Shown here: one piece after another, positions 43,871 through 53,058 of the stretch
How positions within the stretch are numbered: the stretch's first letter is position 1
Layout: each line of letters starts with the position of its first letter
DNA from: Nitratireductor sp. XY-223
GTDB lineage: Bacteria; Pseudomonadota; Alphaproteobacteria; Rhizobiales; Rhizobiaceae
DNA length: 64,000 nucleotides
Assembly: GCF_004959855.1 (NCBI RefSeq)
Contig: NZ_SPNT01000002.1
Span: 670,423 to 734,422, forward strand
Direction of reading: 5' to 3'
Notes under the pieces: model-generated
Database searches by the model: none
The model's input: only the letters and a program-made list of their open reading frames with translations
Told to the model about the DNA's origin: nothing
Program-made: the position numbers and the translations under genes

Positions 43871-44638
43871 TTACTCGGCGGCCAACAGGCCGCGGCCTTC
43901 CCTTCGGATCGATACCGGCGCCTGCCCGTAGTGCTTGTTGAAGGCGCGGCTGAGCGCCTCGGAGCTGCCGTATCCCAGGCGCCGGGCGACCGACTGCACA
44001 CGCTCGCCCGAGGCGATCGACTGGCGCGCCAGGATCATGCGCCAGCGCCGCAGGTAGGCCTGCGGCGTCTCGCCGACCTGGGCTGTGAACTGTTCCGAAA
44101 AACGGCTGAGCGACATGCCGGCGACCTCGGCGAGGTCGACATTGCGCCAGTTGCGGCCCGGATCGTCGTGCAACGCGACCAGCGCACGGCTGAGCCTTGC
44201 ATGGGCGAGACCGGACAGCAGGCCGGGTGTCGTCGCGCCCAGTTCGATCTGCCGGCGAAGCAGACGGATCAGCAGAACCTCGCACAGACGGTTGAGCGCC
44301 GACGCGGATCCGCAGCGATTGTCCGCCGCCTCGGCGATCACCATCTGCAGCAGCAATTGCGTTCCGTCGTCGTCCTGTGTCTCCATCATCACGCTTTCCG
44401 GCAGGGCGGCGACCAGGGGATTGCTGCGTCCGTCCCAGTCGGCCCGCGCCTCCACCAGCCGCTTGTGCGGCGCAATGGCGCTCTCGGACCTGACGTGCCG
44501 CGGCCAGAACTCGACGCCGCAGGGGCTGTCTGTTGCCGCCGACCCGAAGACGATCAGGTTGCCTTCGCCGGGCTCCACCATCTCGACCGACATCTGGAAA
44601 TGCCGCATCAGGGCGGACAGGCGGTCGAATCTGCTCAT
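43871..44638 (-). CDS. AraC family transcriptional regulator with cupin_6 domain
   Basis: A 255-residue regulator with an N-terminal cupin-like ligand domain (about 1-145, starting L-S-A-L-M-R-H-F) and two helix-turn-helices in the C-terminal AraC domain (about 155-250): V-A-G-M-S-L-S-R-F-S-E-Q-F and V-A-R-R-L-G-Y-G-S-S-E-A-L-S-R-A-F. Many such members respond to electrophiles or aldehydes. It lies divergent from a peroxiredoxin gene, its most probable target; the RND pump converges on it and is a second possibility. Confidence 0.9.
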   Translation of the reverse strand: MSRFDRLSALMRHFQMSVEMVEPGEGNLIVFGSAATDSPCGVEFWPRHVRSESAIAPHKRLVEARADWDGRSNPLVAALPESVMMETQDDDGTQLLLQMVIAEAADNRCGSASALNRLCEVLLIRLLRRQIELGATTPGLLSGLAHARLSRALVALHDDPGRNWRNVDLAEVAGMSLSRFSEQFTAQVGETPQAYLRRWRMILARQSIASGERVQSVARRLGYGSSEALSRAFNKHYGQAPVSIRREGRGLLAAE

Positions 44639-44685
44639 GGCTCACCTCGGCTCAATTTGGGTGTTTCGATCATATTATTCGGATT

Positions 44686-44710
44686 TTCTAGACCATGGCT
44701 TCTGCTAGAA
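44686..44710. promoter_or_regulatory. Inverted repeat in the AraC/peroxiredoxin intergenic region
   Basis: TTCTAG (44686-44691) and CTAGAA (44705-44710) form a 6-base inverted repeat with 13 bases between, inside the 105-base divergent region between the AraC-type gene and the peroxiredoxin. A plausible operator, but AraC proteins usually bind direct repeats, so support is weak. Confidence 0.3.
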
Positions 44711-44743
44711 CAAGATCAAGCAAACGCAAAAAATGAGAACGCC

Positions 44744-45280
44744 ATGTTGATGCCACGCCAGAAAACGCCGGACCTTGCGGTGCCCACCCTGTCCGGAGAA
44801 CAATTCGACCTCAGCCGGGAAAAGTCGGAGCGCGGGGTCGTGGTCTGCTTCTACCGCGGACTGCACTGCCCGATCTGCGCCAACTACCTGAAGGAACTCG
44901 AAAAGCAGACGCCGGCCTTCGCCGAACGCGGGGTGACGACGATCGCGATCAGTTCCGACGGCCAGGAGCGCGCCCAGGCCATGGCCGACAAGATCGAGGC
45001 CAAGAACCTGCGCTTCGGTTACGACCTCAGCCTCTCCAAGGCGCGCGAATGGGGCCTTTACATCTCGACATCGCGCGGCAAGACCTCGATCGGCATCGAG
45101 GAGCCGGCGCTGTTCTCGGAGCCGGGTCTCTTCCTGGTGACGCCCGAGCAGACGCTCTATTACGGCTCCGTCCAGACGATGCCGTTCGTGCGGCCGCATT
45201 TCTCGGAACTGGTCGGCGCGCTCGATTTCGCCATCGAGAAGAACTACCCGGCCCGCGGCGAATATGCCGGTGAGGTCTGA
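44744..45280 (+). CDS. Peroxiredoxin-like (AhpC/TSA family) protein
   Basis: A 178-residue thioredoxin-fold protein of the AhpC/TSA family: T-P-D-L-A-V-P-T-L-S-G at the N-terminus, then V-V-V-C-F-Y-R-G-L-H-C-P-I-C-A-N-Y. The active site has C-P-I-C instead of the T-x-x-C of classical peroxiredoxins, as in the PRX-like2 and related subgroups. G-L-F-L-V and the G-S-V-Q-T-M-P segment follow. It probably reduces peroxides or acts as a thiol reductase. Start could be ATG 44744 or ATG 44750. Confidence 0.9.
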   Translation: MLMPRQKTPDLAVPTLSGEQFDLSREKSERGVVVCFYRGLHCPICANYLKELEKQTPAFAERGVTTIAISSDGQERAQAMADKIEAKNLRFGYDLSLSKAREWGLYISTSRGKTSIGIEEPALFSEPGLFLVTPEQTLYYGSVQTMPFVRPHFSELVGALDFAIEKNYPARGEYAGEV

Positions 45281-45377
45281 CGACCTCTGCCGATCCTTGC
45301 GGTCTCAGAGGCGCGAGAACCGCAGGGATCGGCCGGGCCACCCGTTTCCCGCCTCCTGATCAAATCGGGAAAAAAGA

Positions 45378-45417
45378 GGGCCGCCGGATGTTCGCCCCAT
45401 CCAGCGGCCCTTCTTTA
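45378..45417. terminator. Bidirectional terminator between peroxiredoxin and acnA
   Basis: GGGCCGC-C-GGATG (45378-45390) pairs with CATCC-A-GCGGCCC (45398-45410), a 12-pair stem with one mismatch. Both sides carry T-rich tails: TTCTTTATT on the plus strand and CTCTTTTTT on the minus strand. It therefore ends both convergent genes. Confidence 0.8.
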
Positions 45418-45431
45418 TTCTGCGGTACCGG

Positions 45432-48122
<2,691 letters not shown>

Positions 48123-48176
48123 AGGCGGCTCTCATCTTCGTTGGTTCACCGAATACTACCGAACGAACGCCTTAAG

Positions 48177-48193
48177 ACGTGCGAGACGCACGT
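48177..48193. promoter_or_regulatory. Perfect 7-bp hairpin in the acnA leader region
   Basis: ACGTGCG-AGA-CGCACGT (48177-48193) is a perfect inverted repeat with a three-base loop, 55 bases upstream of the acnA start. It could be an RNA hairpin in the acnA 5' UTR or a protein-binding site; the transcription start is not known. Confidence 0.35.
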
Positions 48194-48321
48194 AGAAGCC
48201 TGCGGGTGCGGCCATTTCCGCTGTCCGTCCGTGGCTGGTCCGATTGACCCTCAACCATGTTCGGCGCAAATATGGTGTTCACGCCGACCGCTGGCGTGGT
48301 TGCAGGCCTTATAGATAATTT

Positions 48322-48338
48322 TATAGAACGGTTCTAGA
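48322..48338. promoter_or_regulatory. Candidate Irr (ICE) iron-control box before ccmA
   Basis: TATAGAACGGTTCTAGA matches the rhizobial Irr/ICE motif as I recall it (TTTAGAA-N3-TTCTAAA) at 12 of 14 defined positions, including the full AGAA-N3-TTCT core. It lies 66 bases before ccmA and 200 bases before acnA. Irr is known to repress haem- and iron-using genes under iron limitation, which suits both neighbours. Confidence 0.45.
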
Positions 48339-48403
48339 CCGTATTAAGTCGAATCTGGAGTTTTTTCCGTGATGCACAATTTCGGCCGGAAAGCAGGCGA
48401 CTA

Positions 48404-49075
48404 ATGCGGCTCGTCGCCGACAATCTGTGCGTCGCGCGCAGCGGCCAGGTCTTCTTTTCCGGTATCAGTTTTTCCCTATCCGCGGGCGAGGCCCTGGTGG
48501 TCTCGGGGCCGAACGGGGTCGGCAAATCGACGTTCCTGCGGGTGCTGGCCGGTCTGCTGCCGGACGCGGAAGGCTCCGTGCGGCTTGAAGGCGCAGACTG
48601 CGAGACCGTTGCGGAAGGCGCCCACTATCTCGGCCACCGGAACGGCATGAAGCGCGAACTGACGGTGCGCGAGAACCTGGAATTCTGGCGCGATTTCACA
48701 AGGCAGCCGGAAACCGGCCGGCCATCCGGGCCGCTGACTGTCCTGGAGGCGATCGCGGCCGTCGGACTGGACGGTGTCGATTACCTGCCCTTCGGTTACC
48801 TTTCTGCCGGGCAGCAGCGGCGCATCGCGATGGCGCGATTGCTGGTCTCGTATCGGCCGCTATGGATCCTCGACGAGCCGACCGCTGCTCTCGACGGACA
48901 GTCGCAGGCGATGTTCGCGGGCCTTGTCGACAGCCATCTCCACAGCGGCGGCCTGGTGGTCGCGGCGACGCACCATGCGCTCGGCCTGAGCAATGTCCGC
49001 AGCCTTGTATTCCAGCCGGGTGCCGAGGCGGCGCTCAGTGCCGGCGGATCATATTCGGCGGAGGCCACGGCCTGA
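48404..49075 (+). CDS. ccmA: Haem exporter ATP-binding protein CcmA
   Basis: CcmA of 223 residues, the ATPase of the CcmABCD complex that loads haem onto CcmE in system I cytochrome c maturation. Walker A is G-P-N-G-V-G-K-S-T-F-L, the signature is L-S-A-G-Q-Q-R-R and Walker B is L-W-I-L-D-E-P. The H-Y-L-G-H-R-N-G-M-K segment is typical of CcmA. Its stop overlaps the ccmB ATG by one base. A candidate iron-control box lies upstream. Confidence 0.95.
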   Translation: MRLVADNLCVARSGQVFFSGISFSLSAGEALVVSGPNGVGKSTFLRVLAGLLPDAEGSVRLEGADCETVAEGAHYLGHRNGMKRELTVRENLEFWRDFTRQPETGRPSGPLTVLEAIAAVGLDGVDYLPFGYLSAGQQRRIAMARLLVSYRPLWILDEPTAALDGQSQAMFAGLVDSHLHSGGLVVAATHHALGLSNVRSLVFQPGAEAALSAGGSYSAEATA

Positions 49076-49734
49076 TGCCGGCGCTTTTCCTGCGTGACCT
49101 GCGGCTCGCGGTGCGCGCCGGCGGCGGCGCGCTGATCGGCGTGCTGTTCTTCCTGGCGGTGGTGGCCGTCATCCCCTTCGGCGTCGGACCGGATCTCAAC
49201 CTCTTGTCGCGCATCGGGCCGGCGGTGCTGTGGATCGGGGCGCTGCTCGCGGCGCTGCTCGGGCTCGACCGGTTGTTCCAGCTCGACCGCGAGGACGGCT
49301 CGCTCGACATCATGCTGATGCAGGAAACGCCGATGTTTTTAACGGTGCTCGTTAAATGCCTGGCGCACTGGACCGCGGCCGGCCTGCCGCTGATCATCGC
49401 CTCGCCGGTGCTCGGCCTTTTCATGAATGTCAGCGGGCCGGCCATGCTGGCGGTCGCTGCGACCCTGCTGGTCGGGACACCGGCGATCACGTTCATCGGC
49501 GCCGTGGGCGCGGCGGTCTCAGTGGCGCTGCCGCGCGGCGGCGTCCTGGTCTCGGTGCTGGTGCTGCCGCTCGCCATTCCGGTGCTGATCTTCGGGGTGA
49601 GCGCGGTGAACGGGGCGATCCAGGACCCGGCGCCGTTCCTGCCGCCGTTCCTCATCCTGTGCGCGCTCACGCTGTTCTTTTCCGTGCTCGGCCCTCTCGC
49701 CGCCGCGGCGGCGCTGAAGGCGTCGTCGGACTGA
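49075..49734 (+). CDS. ccmB: Haem exporter permease CcmB
   Basis: CcmB of 219 residues with six hydrophobic helices; it begins L-F-L-R-D-L-R-L-A-V-R and has F-Q-L-D-R-E-D-G-S-L-D and A-V-G-A-A-V-S-V-A-L-P-R-G-G, both typical. Together with CcmA it powers release of haem-loaded CcmE. ccmC normally follows at once; here the next gene, abutting its stop on the opposite strand, is a MarR regulator and ccmC is 10.1 kb away. The gene itself is complete. Confidence 0.95.
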   Translation: MPALFLRDLRLAVRAGGGALIGVLFFLAVVAVIPFGVGPDLNLLSRIGPAVLWIGALLAALLGLDRLFQLDREDGSLDIMLMQETPMFLTVLVKCLAHWTAAGLPLIIASPVLGLFMNVSGPAMLAVAATLLVGTPAITFIGAVGAAVSVALPRGGVLVSVLVLPLAIPVLIFGVSAVNGAIQDPAPFLPPFLILCALTLFFSVLGPLAAAAALKASSD

Positions 49735-50169
49735 TCAGTCCGGTTTCTGCAGCGCCGCGATCACCCGGCGCATGAAGCCGACGAACAGGGCGCGTTCCTC
49801 CTCGGCAAGGCCGGAGAGCGCCCGGGCGTTCACCGCATCGGCGGCGTCATAGGCACGGTCGCGAATACGCTTTGCCTTCACTGTGAGCCAGATCTGCTGG
49901 GCGCGGGCATCCGACGGGTGTTTGGAGCGCCGGATCAGGCCGTCCCGCTCCATGCGGGTCAGCGTGTTGGCCATGGTCGCCTGTTCGATGTCGAGCCTTG
50001 CCACCAGTTCCTTCTGGGTGATGCCGTCCTTCTCCCAGAGCGCCAGTAGGGCCGGGAACTGTCCCGGCACGATGCCCAGCGGAGCGATGCGCTCCTGCAG
50101 GCCCTGGGCGAAGAGCCGCGCCATGTGGTTGGCAAGATAACCCGCCGATTTTTCCTTATCGAACCGCAT
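49735..50169 (-). CDS. MarR family transcriptional regulator
   Basis: A 144-residue winged-helix MarR protein: N-terminal helix G-Y-L-A-N-H-M-A-R-L-F, recognition helix in L-D-I-E-Q-A-T-M-A-N-T-L-T-R-M-E-R-D-G-L and wing S-D-A-R-A-Q-Q-I-W-L-T. The ATG at 50169 matches the family N-terminus; a GTG at 50184 would put a start almost within the operator. It is divergent from the monooxygenase gene, and two tandem palindromes lie in between, so autorepression and control of the three-gene operon are likely. Confidence 0.92.
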   Translation of the reverse strand: MRFDKEKSAGYLANHMARLFAQGLQERIAPLGIVPGQFPALLALWEKDGITQKELVARLDIEQATMANTLTRMERDGLIRRSKHPSDARAQQIWLTVKAKRIRDRAYDAADAVNARALSGLAEEERALFVGFMRRVIAALQKPD

Positions 50170-50184
50170 GCCGCATATTTTCAC

Positions 50185-50204
50185 TTGAATAGCATGCTAT
50201 GCAA
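50185..50204. promoter_or_regulatory. Palindromic MarR operator, copy 1
   Basis: ATAGCATGCTAT (50189-50200) is a perfect palindrome; the surrounding TTG and CAA extend it to 20 bases with one mismatched pair. It overlaps the leader of marR. Confidence 0.7.
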
Positions 50205-50206
50205 TA

Positions 50207-50226
50207 TTATATAGCTTGCTATGTAA
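50207..50226. promoter_or_regulatory. Palindromic MarR operator, copy 2
   Basis: ATAGC-TT-GCTAT (50211-50222) repeats the first site with a TT centre, extended to about 20 bases by flanking complementary A/T. Its centre is 22 bases from the first centre, about two helical turns, so two dimers could bind the same face. Confidence 0.65.
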
Positions 50227-50251
50227 ATGAAATTCGGAAAGGGAAACGGAA

Positions 50252-50620
50252 ATGGCCGGTTTTGAAGAACTCGATGCGGTGGTCAGCCTCGCCGAGCAGA
50301 TGCGGTCCGATGAAGGCCCGGTCGTGCTGATCAACGTCTTTACCGTCGATCTGGCGGACGAGGATGCGCTGCTTGCCGCCTGGGCGCATGATGCCGATTT
50401 CATGAAGGCGCGGCCCGGTTACATCTCGACGCAGCTGCATCGCGGCATCGGCGGCAGTTCAACCTTCGTCAATTACGCCGTGTGGCAGGATGTGGCGAGC
50501 TTCCGCAACGCGTTCACCGATCCGGAGTTTCAGCGCCGCATCGCCGACTATCCGCCGAGCGCCGTCGCCCGCCCGCACCTGTTCAGGAAGCTGGCGGTGG
50601 CCAATCACTGCGTCGCCTGA
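50252..50620 (+). CDS. Antibiotic biosynthesis monooxygenase (ABM) domain protein
   Basis: A 122-residue ABM-fold protein (dimeric ferredoxin-like). The core is V-V-L-I-N-V-F-T-V, D-A-L-L-A-A-W-A-H-D-A, the family's R-P-G-Y-I-S-T-Q-L-H-R and N-Y-A-V-W-Q-D-V-A-S-F-R-N-A-F. Members are quinone- or haem-active oxygenases or stress proteins; the activity here is unknown. It is the first gene of a likely operon (ABM, cytochrome b561, four-helix protein) under the divergent MarR. Confidence 0.88.
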   Translation: MAGFEELDAVVSLAEQMRSDEGPVVLINVFTVDLADEDALLAAWAHDADFMKARPGYISTQLHRGIGGSSTFVNYAVWQDVASFRNAFTDPEFQRRIADYPPSAVARPHLFRKLAVANHCVA

Positions 50621-50649
50621 CGTCAGCGACACGAACATCGGAGGGCATC

Positions 50650-51192
50650 ATGTCGCTTAAAAGCACATCGCGGCGCTACGGTTCTGTTGCGGTTTCCATC
50701 CACTGGATCAGCGCTCTCATTATCGTGTTGCTGATCGGCTCCGGTCTGAGGGCGGATGGCGCGGCGGATGCAGCCGCCAGGATCATCCCGCTTCGGATAC
50801 ACATCGCTCTCGGCCTGACGGTCCTGGTGCTGACGCTCGCCCGAATTGCCTGGTGGCTGTTCGCAGACAACAAGCCGACATCTGTTCCGGCTCCGCGCTG
50901 GCAGAGCCGGCTTTCAGGCGCGGTGCATGTCCTCTTCTACGTCGTGATCCTCGGCATGACAGCGAGCGGCATCGGCATGCTGTTCCTTTCGGGCGCGGCG
51001 CCGCTGATCTTCGAAGGCACGGCCGCGAACCTGCCGGATTTCGACCTCTATCCGCCGCGGCGGGCGCACGGTTTCGGCGCCCGGCTGATGATCGCGCTCT
51101 TCGTCCTGCACACGGGCGCCGCGCTTTACCACCATTTCCTCAAGAAAGACGGCCTCATGCAACGCATGTGGTTTACCCGAGACCGACCATGA
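50650..51192 (+). CDS. Cytochrome b561 (CybB-like)
   Basis: A 180-residue di-haem membrane protein with four helices. Axial histidine candidates are in helix 1 (V-S-I-H-W-I), helix 2 (R-I-H-I-A-L-G), helix 3 (V-H-V-L-F-Y) and helix 4 (V-L-H-T-G-A-A-L-Y-H-H). CybB oxidises ubiquinol and reduces superoxide in E. coli. It follows the ABM gene by 29 bases and overlaps the next gene by four (ATGA). A role in oxidative stress is plausible. Confidence 0.92.
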   Translation: MSLKSTSRRYGSVAVSIHWISALIIVLLIGSGLRADGAADAAARIIPLRIHIALGLTVLVLTLARIAWWLFADNKPTSVPAPRWQSRLSGAVHVLFYVVILGMTASGIGMLFLSGAAPLIFEGTAANLPDFDLYPPRRAHGFGARLMIALFVLHTGAALYHHFLKKDGLMQRMWFTRDRP

Positions 51193-51632
51193 AAACGAAG
51201 ACCCATGCGGCGGCGGGCGCCGTCGCGCTGCTGACGATCCTCATCTTCTGGACATCGACCGTGGGTGTTGAGCTGTTCGGTTCGCACGAAGCCGTCGCGT
51301 CCGTCAAATCGGCCATATTGAGGGGCATGATCATTCTCGTCCCAGCCATGGCGATCGTCGGCGCCACGGGCATGTCGCTCGGACGCAAACGGCGCGACCG
51401 GCTCACGAGGGCGAAGAAGACCCGCATGCCGCTGATCGCGGCGAACGGCCTTCTCGTACTGGTGCCGTCGGCGTTTTTCCTGGCGGGCCGGGCGGAAGCC
51501 GGTCTGTTCGACGCCTGGTTCTACGGGATCCAGGCACTGGAGCTGGTCGCCGGCGCCGCCAATATCGCGATGATGGGTCTGAATATCCGCGACGGGCTGA
51601 GGATGACCCGGCGCATCCGCCGGGCCGCCTGA
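51189..51632 (+). CDS. Four-helix membrane protein, unknown
   Basis: A 147-residue hydrophobic protein with helices at about 7-27, 42-62, 82-102 and 112-135 and a basic loop (R-K-R-R-D-R-L-T-R-A-K-K) between helices 2 and 3, which should be cytoplasmic by the positive-inside rule. I do not recognise a family. Its ATG overlaps the cytochrome b561 stop (ATGA), pointing to a joint function, perhaps a partner of that cytochrome. Confidence 0.75.
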   Translation: MKTKTHAAAGAVALLTILIFWTSTVGVELFGSHEAVASVKSAILRGMIILVPAMAIVGATGMSLGRKRRDRLTRAKKTRMPLIAANGLLVLVPSAFFLAGRAEAGLFDAWFYGIQALELVAGAANIAMMGLNIRDGLRMTRRIRRAA

Positions 51633-51635
51633 CCT

Positions 51636-52265
51636 TCAGCCGAGCGTTGAATATTCTGACGGCCACGGATCGCGCCAGGCATCGATCGCCATCATGCCGT
51701 CGGCCCAGCGGCGCAGCTCCGCGAAGGGCTCGAGCGGAAGCTCGGCCTGGTCGGCGAGCGGGATGAAGGTGGCGACGCCGAAATCGGCGATGGTCAGCCG
51801 GTTGCCGAGGATGTGGTCGCGGCCCTTCAGGTGGTCGTCGAGTATCCCGGCGAACTGCTTGAAAAAGCCGGTGGCCTCCTCGATCTCCGCGGCATCGGGG
51901 TCGCCGGCGCCGATGGCGCCCTTCAGGAAGCGCTGGAACCACAGTCGGCCCGCGTGCCTTGAAAAATGCGCCGTGTCCCAGTTGAGCCATTTCATGACCT
52001 CGATCTGCAGGACCGGGTTGTCCGGCCACAGATCGGATCCGCTCTTCAGGGCGAGATAAGCCATGATGGCGTGCGCCTCCCACAGATGCACGTCGCCATC
52101 CGCCAGCGCCGGGGTCTTGCCGTTCGGGTTGACCGCCAGGTAGGCCGGCGTCTTGTGCTCGCCCTTGGCGAGTTCGACGCGGACGAATTCGACGGGCGCG
52201 TTCACATGTTTCGCCACGGCGCAGGGTTTTCGGGGATTGGGTGTCTCGGAATAGTAGAGCTTCAT
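51636..52265 (-). CDS. Glutathione S-transferase family protein
   Basis: A 209-residue GST with thioredoxin-fold N-domain (M-K-L-Y-Y-S-E-T-P-N-P-R-K-P-C) and an all-helical C-domain with the N-cap box R-L-T-I-A-D-F-G-V-A. The glutathione-binding G-K-T-P-A-L-A-D-G segment is present, as is the cis-Pro region. The ATG at 52265 has a GGAGGAG ribosome-binding site. It is divergent from a TetR regulator over a 28-base palindrome, so TetR probably controls it. Confidence 0.92.
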   Translation of the reverse strand: MKLYYSETPNPRKPCAVAKHVNAPVEFVRVELAKGEHKTPAYLAVNPNGKTPALADGDVHLWEAHAIMAYLALKSGSDLWPDNPVLQIEVMKWLNWDTAHFSRHAGRLWFQRFLKGAIGAGDPDAAEIEEATGFFKQFAGILDDHLKGRDHILGNRLTIADFGVATFIPLADQAELPLEPFAELRRWADGMMAIDAWRDPWPSEYSTLG

Positions 52266-52312
52266 CGCTGTCTCCTCCGGAATAGGGGGCCTGCCGGCAG
52301 CTTGATCCACGA

Positions 52313-52340
52313 ATTAAATATGTTCAAGAACATATTAAAT
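52313..52340. promoter_or_regulatory. 28-base palindromic TetR operator
   Basis: ATATGTTC (52318-52325), AA, GAACATAT (52328-52335) is a perfect inverted repeat; flanking bases extend it to 28 with one mismatched pair. It is centred in the 114-base region between the GST gene and the TetR gene. Confidence 0.7.
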
Positions 52341-52379
52341 CCGCCATTATGATGGGCAAACAAATCCGGAGGAGCGCCC

Positions 52380-52961
52380 ATGCCCTATACGGCGAAACAC
52401 AAGCAGGAAACGCGCAGGCGCATCGTCGAAAGCGCCCACCAGCTGTTCAACCGCCGCGGTTTCGCGGACGTGTCGATCGACGAGATCATGGCCCGCGCCG
52501 GACTGACGCGCGGCGGTTTCTACAATCATTTCCGCGCCAAGGAGGATCTTTACGCCGAAACGCTGTCGGCCTATGCGCAGCGGCGCGAGGACGACAATTC
52601 GGGCCTGCCGGAATGCGGCTCCGAGACGGCGCGCCTAATGGTCAACCGCTATGTGTCGCGCGCCCATCTCGACGATCTCGACGCAAGCTGCCCGCTGATG
52701 GCCCTGCCGTCCGACGTCGCCCACGCAGGCGCCGGCGCCCGCGCCGCCTATGAGGCGGTGCTGGAAACCATGGTGTCGTTCTTCGAGATGAACCTTCAGG
52801 CGCGCGACGGTCTTTCGCCGCGCGAGCAGGCGCTGGCGCTGTCGGCCACATGCGTCGGCGCCATGGTGCTGGCGCGCACCATCGACAACGTGGACCTTGA
52901 AAACGAGATCTGCCGGGCGGCGGCCAGATTCGCCTGCGACGCGATCGGACCGGACGGCTGA
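52380..52961 (+). CDS. TetR/AcrR family transcriptional regulator
   Basis: A 193-residue TetR protein with N-terminal helix-turn-helix (about 10-55): T-R-R-R-I-V-E-S-A, V-S-I-D-E-I-M-A-R-A-G-L-T-R-G-G-F-Y-N-H-F. The rest is a helical ligand domain with the C-P-L-M-A-L-P-S-D motif seen in a subgroup that controls glutathione transferases and nitroreductases. It is divergent from the GST gene and overlaps no other. Autoregulation through the central palindrome is likely. Confidence 0.93.
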   Translation: MPYTAKHKQETRRRIVESAHQLFNRRGFADVSIDEIMARAGLTRGGFYNHFRAKEDLYAETLSAYAQRREDDNSGLPECGSETARLMVNRYVSRAHLDDLDASCPLMALPSDVAHAGAGARAAYEAVLETMVSFFEMNLQARDGLSPREQALALSATCVGAMVLARTIDNVDLENEICRAAARFACDAIGPDG

Positions 52962-53058
52962 GGACGATCCTCCCGGCCCGTCGGCGGGTGCGGTTGCTTT
53001 TGACACGATTTCAACCTATCTCGCGGTTACGAACGCTTTCAATCAGCAAGGTCCGCCG

